Positions 57,858 to 64,000 of a DNA stretch of 64,000 bases are shown in pieces. The DNA comes from Spirometra erinaceieuropaei (taxonomy: Eukaryota; Platyhelminthes; Cestoda; Diphyllobothriidea; Diphyllobothriidae): contig CACRXP010000429.1 of NCBI GenBank assembly GCA_902702965.1, forward strand, positions 75,186-139,185. Reading direction: 5' to 3'. The position numbers and the translations under genes are program-made. Below the pieces are notes generated by a model, which was not told the DNA's origin, searched no databases, and saw only the letters and a list, made by a program, of their open reading frames with translations. The first letter of the stretch is position 1, and every line of letters starts with the position of its first letter.

Positions 57858-59594
57858 CAGTACGTGACCCATCTCATGAAACTGATGAGGTAACGTGATG
57901 TTAGGATTTTCGAGCGTCTAACACGTTGCGCATTTTGCTCTGTCGTCCAACCTTTTATAGAAATGCTCTTTTTTATGCATAAAGTGTGTGCACGTAAAGT
58001 TATCAAGCAAAATGCTCAAAAATGTAAGCGAAAATGAACGTTGCAATATGTTCAGGCAATTTCCTAGGCTGATACCTGCTCCAGACATTGGATGTGCATT
58101 CGAGCGTGTTTTCATTTGAAAGGAGGGTAAATAACCCTCGGGAGTCCTGATAAACACATCTTTTCGGACCAGAAAATTGATTGTTTGTCCGATGCCGGCT
58201 GTGGAAATCAGCTCGCTAACATACAGATTATTTCTAGAGAATCAGAGAACGTGTTAATTCCTAGAAGTCAGATTAGCATATCTGTGCGATTCGGTGCTCT
58301 AAGGTGCAGGAATAACGCACACAGGCAATTTTTCGTTTAAATAGGCCACAGTTCCGTCTTCCACGGTGATGATTAGCACTAAATAGTCATTTTCAGTTTT
58401 CAACACATGAGACATCATTTTTCGTTCAGTATAGTTTCTACAAATACATAATTTAGAAGTGTAACAAGTAAAATATTAACGGCTTCAGCAAAATGTCGAT
58501 ATTTATGTGGTCACTCTGCTGCATATGTATAATTGCTGAACGGAGTCTAACTATGTGCAAATATAGCTAAATTGGACGCAATATAAAGAGAAAAGCATGT
58601 TATTACGTTTGCGACCGAGAAATATCAGCACTATTTATCAGCGTGAACGAAACGGTCAAAAGCGTCAAATTTCTCTGTGGCTTCACGGCGCAAAAATGTG
58701 AAGTTCACAAGTCCTTCAACGGATACAGTATAAAGGCAATCTTTAAAAGGGTGACTTATTAGAGAGCGTTGTCTAATTGACCAAAAACATATTTGTCGTC
58801 AACCTTTTTTGTGAACGTTTATTTCATTCGACTATGAGGTTTCATGTTTCAGATAGCCTTGATATGTGACCCCAACGAACTTCTACATAAAAAACTTTCA
58901 GATACTCCATATGTTACTAAATGTCCTCGAGAAGTAACTAAACACTATCCAGAACAAACGGAAACTGCACATTCATTTCTCGGAAGAAAGATTATCTTTA
59001 TATACACGAAATGGTATGTTTACGATTACAACTGTCAAATTTATCTTAATGTATTAGTCACTGGGCCGAATGGCAACACATACCCTTATGAAAACATTTT
59101 CCTTATCGGCGAAATCAGGCTGAATCCTGTGTGTCTTTTTGAACCACACCTGGATCAAGCCAAATGTCTAAAGAATCGCACGAATCCTCGGCAAACCGTC
59201 TTCGAATCTGCACGCAACTTGTAGGCGATGTATAAACATCCATACATGAAATAACACTACTTCAAAGAGATAGTTAAATGTAAACTTTACCAAAAGATAA
59301 CTTTACATACTATTGTATTTTAGCTTTTGTATTTACCTAGTTTTCGCATTCGTAGGCTTTGTGCACGCATAAATTTGCAGTTTGCCAAACTACAATCATT
59401 TATGACTTTTCAGGATTTCCCGCCTTTCTAAAAAACTTGATATTTTTAAACAAGGTAACAGTATTTTTAACATATATTTTATGCTTTTAATTCTCCTAAA
59501 GTTGCTTATTATTAACATAGATATTGCGTCCGCAAATTCTTGTCGGTGGTCATTTGCGAATTTCGGCACATTTCATCTGTTAGGTCATCCACTG
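57858..59594. mobile_element. Possible longer relative of the foldback MITE (1.74 kb)
   Basis: Left edge cagtacgtgacccatctcatgaaa and right edge catttcatctgttaggtcatccactg|TA match the termini of copies A-C in the correct opposite orientations. The interior is not palindromic and differs from the MITEs. A plus-strand frame at 58844-59224 (126 codons) lies inside but shows no transposase motif I recognise. It may be a relic of a fuller element, or two unrelated terminal fragments. Confidence 0.35.
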
Positions 59595-59627
59595 TATATT
59601 GCCTTCTGACTTAGTGATAACCTAAGG

Positions 59628-61695
59628 TGTCAAGCCACAGAAAAATGTAAGTTGTTACAGTGTACAGTAATATTATGATGGTTTGCTTCTAGTGATACAG
59701 TGCAATGTGCACTCCTGTTCGAGTATGCTTGGGTTGGGGACTTAAAAGACTCAAAGCTATACACAATGTGGCAATGTGCTTACTAATATGGGTTGCTATT
59801 GTTGGTAGATGGTCCTGATGATGGTATTTGCACGGGCAATACTAATATCATTGAACAATGACGTTGGAATTGGTGTTGGAAGTTTCAGCGCCCGCAGGTT
59901 GTTGTGCCAGCAAGGGTTAATTTTAGAAATGGGTGGTTGTTTTTCATGCTAACTAGCAAGGCAGCATTAGTACTGAATAACCAAGTAATGATAGCAGAGT
60001 GTCCAAAGTACGGAAAATTAAAAACGTTTACACAACTGTTACCTGATTGCGCAAACTTGTAGGAATAAGGAGCTAGTCGATGCATTACAGGTTACGTTTG
60101 AATGGCTGATAAAGCAACCGTATGATTTCTACTCTCTTCAAAAGGACTTTTCTCTGTACCGTAAGGCACTATGGAGCCACAGCGAAATCAGATGCGGGAT
60201 TTGAATTAAAAAACCTAGTGGTCCAGACTGCAGAAACGCATTTGTAAGTTACAACATATAATGGGATTTATATTTAAAAATGACGTCGCCCACGATACCG
60301 GTGGAAGTGTAGTAATCAAAACACCTCAACTGGCTTGTTGAGCCTACACCCAGCCAACATATGAAATCACATTTCACCACTTGGACGCGACTGATCTGAC
60401 ACGCGGACGTCACTATAATCACCACCAATGAACACATTCATAACTGCAGCTACCATATGCTAAGACACGCCTCAGTCAATAAATAATTGTACGAGCTAAA
60501 AGCCCGATGCAAAAGCAGATGTCAACTAGCTACCCTTCCGTTTACTTAGTTGTTTTCACCCAAATTTTAATTTTTCAATACAGGCGCCATGTCAAACTGC
60601 TTAAAAGTTAGGGAACAAATGAAAATGATCTACATAAACGCAAGCTGTCAAGCCACAGAAAAATGTAAATTGTTACCATGTACGGTAATGCTATGATGAT
60701 TTGCCCCTAGTGGTACAATGCAATGTGCACTCTTGTTCGAGTATGCTTGCGCGGACAGGGTTTGGAACTTAAAAGACACTATATAGCAATGTGCTTACTA
60801 ATATTTTTCCTGATGACGTTATTCGCAAGGACAATATTAACATCACTGAATAATGACATTGAAATTGGTGTTAGGGGTTTCAGCGTCCGTAGGTTATAGT
60901 GCGATTAGGGGTAGATTTTAGAAATGGGTGATTGTTGTTCAGACTATCCAGCAAGGCAGCATTAAAACTGAATAGCTGACGTTTCTAACCATTTCCGAGT
61001 AGGTGCATGTCCCCGACTAATGAAATCAGAGTTCCGAAAGTACGGAAAATCAAAAAGTTTGCACAATTGTTTCCTGATTGCGCAATTTTTTAAGGATAAG
61101 AAACTAGCCGATGCATTGCAGGCCACGTTGAAATGGTTAATAAGACAACCTTAGGTCATCTTGCATAATCAAAAAGTATTTTCCCTGAACTGTAAGATCA
61201 GCTGGAGCCAGCGGAAATTTATTAAAGCCGGGCGAAAAGCGGGAGAAGCCACAGGGTGTACCGAATTAAAAAACCTAGTGGCACAGACCGCAGAAACACA
61301 TTTCTATGTTACCGAGTACAGTGGGATTTAAATTTTAAAATGACGTAACCCATGATACCGGCGGAAATGTAGTAATCAAAACACATCAACTGGCTTGTTG
61401 AGCCTAAACCCCGCTAGCATATGAAATCACGCATCACCACTTGGATGCGACTGATCTGACACGCGGACCACACCATAATCACAACCAAGTACCACCTTCA
61501 CACCATTGCTGCTACCATATGGTAAGACATGTGCCAGTCAATAAACAATTGTTCGAGCTAAAAGCCCCGATGCCAAGGCAGAGGTCAACCAACTTCCCTC
61601 CCGTTCAATGAAGCCGTTTCCGCGCATGTTTTAATTTTACAAGGCAGGTACCATGTGAAAGCATGGGTTACAAATGAACATGATCCATCGAAACC
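59628..61695. repeat. Direct tandem duplication, ~1.02-kb unit
   Basis: Unit 1 59628-60645 and unit 2 60646-61695 both begin tgtcaagccacagaaaaatg. They stay alignable throughout, for example cagtgcaatgtgcactc/caatgcaatgtgcactc, ggtttcagcgtccgtagg-type, aaaaaacctagtgg, tggcttgttgagcct, cgactgatctgacacgcgg. Substitutions and a few indels separate them. No coding frame is conserved. It lies 64 bases downstream of the channel exon donor, inside the 24 kb intron. Confidence 0.85.
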
Positions 61696-61758
61696 TTCCC
61701 ATGCATTTGTTTATAGTTTGAAATGTGCCCGGTAAAAAGCATCAAAACGGCGGCTTAC

Positions 61759-62473
61759 CAGCAGAGGACTTGGGCGCCATATCGCCATAGCCCACAGTTG
61801 TCATGGTGACAATTGCCCACCACAGGCCGATTGGTATGGATGAGAAATCACTCTGCGACGAGGGACTGAAGCGTTCGGCGTAGAATACAAGAGCCGCAAA
61901 GAGGACGATAAAGACCATAAGGAAGAAGACTAGCAGGGTGAGTTCCTTGGCACTTGCTTTAAATGTGAGGATGAGGATCTTCAGACCCGAAATATATCGT
62001 GTGAGTTTGAAAAGCCGCATTACGCGAACAATGCTCAGCAACTCAACAGCCGAACTGCCTAATCCGGGAGGATCCGACGACATGAGAAGCAGTGCAGCAT
62101 CCGTGTAGAAACTGAGAATAGCGAGAATGTCAATAAGATTGAGTGGACTGCGAAGGAACTTAAAGAGGTCGTCCGTCACCAGCAGACGAATGATGAACTC
62201 CACGGTGAACCAGATATTGCAAATGCTCTCAATATACATGAAGGCACGATGAAATCGGGGTCGACCCACTGAAGAAATGGTAAAAAACTCCTCTGCATAT
62301 ACGCTGGTTGAAGTGCTGCCGTTCGTGGAGCCGCCGTGTAGGGATGGAATGACTTGATCAGAGAAGGTTCCTTGTGTCAAATCAATGACTGGCAGAGTGA
62401 AACTCGGGGTTGTTTTGGAACAGTAGGAGATGATTGAGAGAATGATACAGATGATGGAGATGAAGGCCACACA
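61759..62473 (-). CDS. Shaw/Kv3-type voltage-gated K+ channel, S1 to selectivity-filter exon
   Basis: Pore-forming subunit of a plasma-membrane voltage-gated K+ channel. The exon (238 codons plus one base) starts after an AG acceptor (caatctctag) at 62473 and ends with a GTAAG donor at 61758, leaving the first base of a Gly codon that the exon at 37373 completes. Approximate residues from the exon start: S1 2-18; an S1-S2 loop with an NGS glycosylation sequon near 51; S2 80-98 with the acidic charge-transfer Glu; S3 110-129 with NLIDIL; S4 144-166 ([14 protein letters not shown]); S5 177-199; pore helix with GLWWAIV; filter [10 protein letters not shown] 223-232. S4 lacks the two outer arginines found in vertebrate Kv3, as in Drosophila Shaw. 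The T1 tetramerisation domain must be in an upstream exon, not found to 64000. Confidence 0.95.
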
Positions 62474-63655
62474 CTAGAGATTGCAACAGTCAAGCGATTT
62501 AGGATAGAAATGGGATCTCAAAAGGTTATCTGACAGAAGACACACACTGGTATTTAAAATAGAGTTACACACTATTTCACAACTTCTACATAGCAGTGGA
62601 GCTGAAAAATTTTAAAATACGCATTTGGCCTGATCGAACACCATCAGCTTGTTCGGGGGAAATCTCTGCTTTTGCAACTGCGGTCAACTTCGTTGCATTC
62701 AGGACAAACGTATAATTTCATTGAACATGGAGTAAAGAGTTTGAACTGACTTGGTCAGCTACTGGTGCTGGAGGTCGGAAGACTTACATGAGCCGGTGTG
62801 GAAATTGGAGCTGAGGAGTGAACAGAGTATGCAATTAACACGGCAAACTTTTGGCGGTCATGCAGAAAAGGAAACAACAGTCTCGTCACACTGACCATCA
62901 TCGCGTAGGATGGCTCTTTCTAAGGACCTTGTCCGTAAATTAGGTCTTTTAGTAGCAATCGCAGTCATATTAAAAGGTTGAAGCATTAATAATGCCACTG
63001 CCAGCAGCGGAAAAGGGCTGATTGGCATGCATCAACAGCATGCGTCCTAAATATATCGAAGAAAGGGATAAACAAAGAAGTCGCGCGATGGGGTAAATGG
63101 AAACTGAAAAATAACAGCGAAATGTATTGTTGCCAGCCTCTGCATTTTTTGCTGAAGGACTTTAGCAAAGCTTACAAAAAAGGAAATTGAGGGGAAAAAT
63201 GCCTGGATATAGCCTTTAGGAAATTAAACTGATTGAAAGATAACGCATATTTATTTTAAGTTTCCTAGCACACTAATTGAAAACGCTTTTAAATAATTGC
63301 TCATTCATTGCCGGTAAGCAATTGCGGGGTCTACTGGCGTTCATAAAGTTACGACTGGGTGGCATTTCGGACTATTAGACTTTAACAGATTAATATTTTA
63401 ACCTTTCACAGTTGAAGCCATGGACACACAATCAATTTACTGTCATTAACTGAGTCTTTTGAACTTTAGAATACAACGTGATTATGTCTGCACAGTTTGT
63501 CCTTGCCAGCTTGCCACATTCAAATGTGCCTTCTTGATTTTTCGGACTGGCATTGTTATATTCGCCCAACAGTAGGACCCCACTTTCCTGCAGAATATAA
63601 GACACAGTATAGCAGAGAACGGCTTTAGTCTGTACATCACTCTCAATTCCTCTGG
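62474..63655. other. Intron of the channel gene, no T1 exon seen
   Basis: Upstream of the S1 exon on the minus strand. I looked for a Kv T1 domain and found none. No repeats identified. Confidence 0.5.
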
Positions 63656-64000
63656 CCGTATTTAAGGGTTCTGCCCTTGTCTGGTTACCGTGTTCCTATT
63701 GGTCCAGTCCTGAGCGCCCGCATGGGCAGAGCCTCGTGTGTTTGTGACTCCCGAGTGTCGCGCGTAACACGGCGGCGTGCTAATTATTGGCTCGCACGCT
63801 GGGTTGCCTGACGGGACTGAGCTGCGAGTTCGCGGTTCTTTGTCAGGCGTGACCGCCGGACGACGGGGGTGGTGTGTCATGTTCCGGGCAGTCCTAACAG
63901 GCATTAATCCGTTGATTGGTGTTAACGTAGAATTCCCAGTCGGTGTCGCCAGTGAATCGCCCGCTGAATTACTTGTTTCGCCTCCAGGCGCAGATTAAAA
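63656..64000. other. GC-rich block with CCAAT-type boxes, unassigned
   Basis: Abrupt rise in G+C compared with the preceding AT-rich DNA. It contains attggtcc (about 63698) and attggctc (about 63784), inverted CCAAT boxes, and a tataagac at about 63596 just outside. The compositional style resembles the candidate LTR at 19.84-20.30 kb, but I could not align the two. It might be an LTR or other retroelement running off the window edge, or an intronic regulatory region. The 80-codon frame on the minus strand here has no recognisable domain. Confidence 0.3.

Noticed and set aside
58844..59224. Plus-strand frame of 126 codons inside the possible long foldback element
   Set aside because: No DDE/DDD transposase motif or DNA-binding helix-turn-helix could be made out; kept only as part of the low-confidence element.
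1..64000. CRISPR arrays, bacterial operons or phage-like gene clusters
   Set aside because: No regularly spaced short repeats and no co-directional compact genes; the window is clearly eukaryotic.

Overview
This window is animal (eukaryotic) genomic DNA: AT-rich, gene-poor, and full of decayed transposable elements. It contains no operons, no bacterial-style genes and no intact tRNA or rRNA gene that I can support. The only confidently recognised host gene is a voltage-gated potassium channel of the Shaw/Kv3 family on the minus strand. The dense Penelope-like retroelement load, multi-kilobase introns and Drosophila Shaw-like channel sequence suggest an invertebrate. A flatworm with a large repeat-rich genome, such as a diphyllobothriid-type tapeworm, is my best guess, but this is inference and nothing in the window proves the species.

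Host gene. The exon at 61759-62473 (minus) encodes S1 to the selectivity filter. The exon at about 37079-37373 (minus) encodes S6, the PVP hinge and the start of the C-terminal tail. The two join exactly in phase across a 24.4 kb intron. Two further minus-strand open segments, 28590-28854 and 26566-26822, have splice sites in matching phase and are likely the last exons of the same gene, ending at a stop at 26566. The N-terminal T1 exon(s) were not found and should lie beyond the right edge of the window.

Mobile elements. (1) Penelope-like elements (PLEs: reverse transcriptase plus GIY-YIG endonuclease) occur at about 2.0-2.9, 3.0-4.6, 4.7-6.9, 8.0-9.0, 10.7-12.0, 15.1-16.2, 26.85-27.4, 44.2-45.0, 55.2-55.8 and 56.2-57.6 kb. 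They fall into at least three sequence groups. Four copies are bracketed by inverted copies of their own 3' end. The copy at 3.0-4.6 kb keeps an uninterrupted RT C-terminus plus endonuclease frame. (2) Roughly 1-kb, almost fully palindromic elements with CAGT-type ends and TA target duplications (mariner-like MITE/foldback) lie at 18.7, 38.5 and 40.3 kb, with older copies elsewhere. (3) A SINE-like repeat family has at least seven pieces, one carrying a tRNA-like segment. (4) There is one candidate solo LTR at 19.84-20.30 kb. (5) Several diverged tandem duplications have units of 0.32, 0.4, 0.8-0.9 and 1.02 kb.

Other structure. A perfect 39-bp-arm hairpin sits at 28207-28290, and degenerate TTAGGG-like DNA at 52.85-52.98 kb. 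An assembly gap of Ns spans 43085-43845. Most remaining sequence is AT-rich intronic or intergenic DNA in which I see no gene. I found no evidence of a new multi-gene system. The most unusual signals are the self-inverted PLE architecture, the foldback family, the perfect hairpin and the very large Shaw intron.
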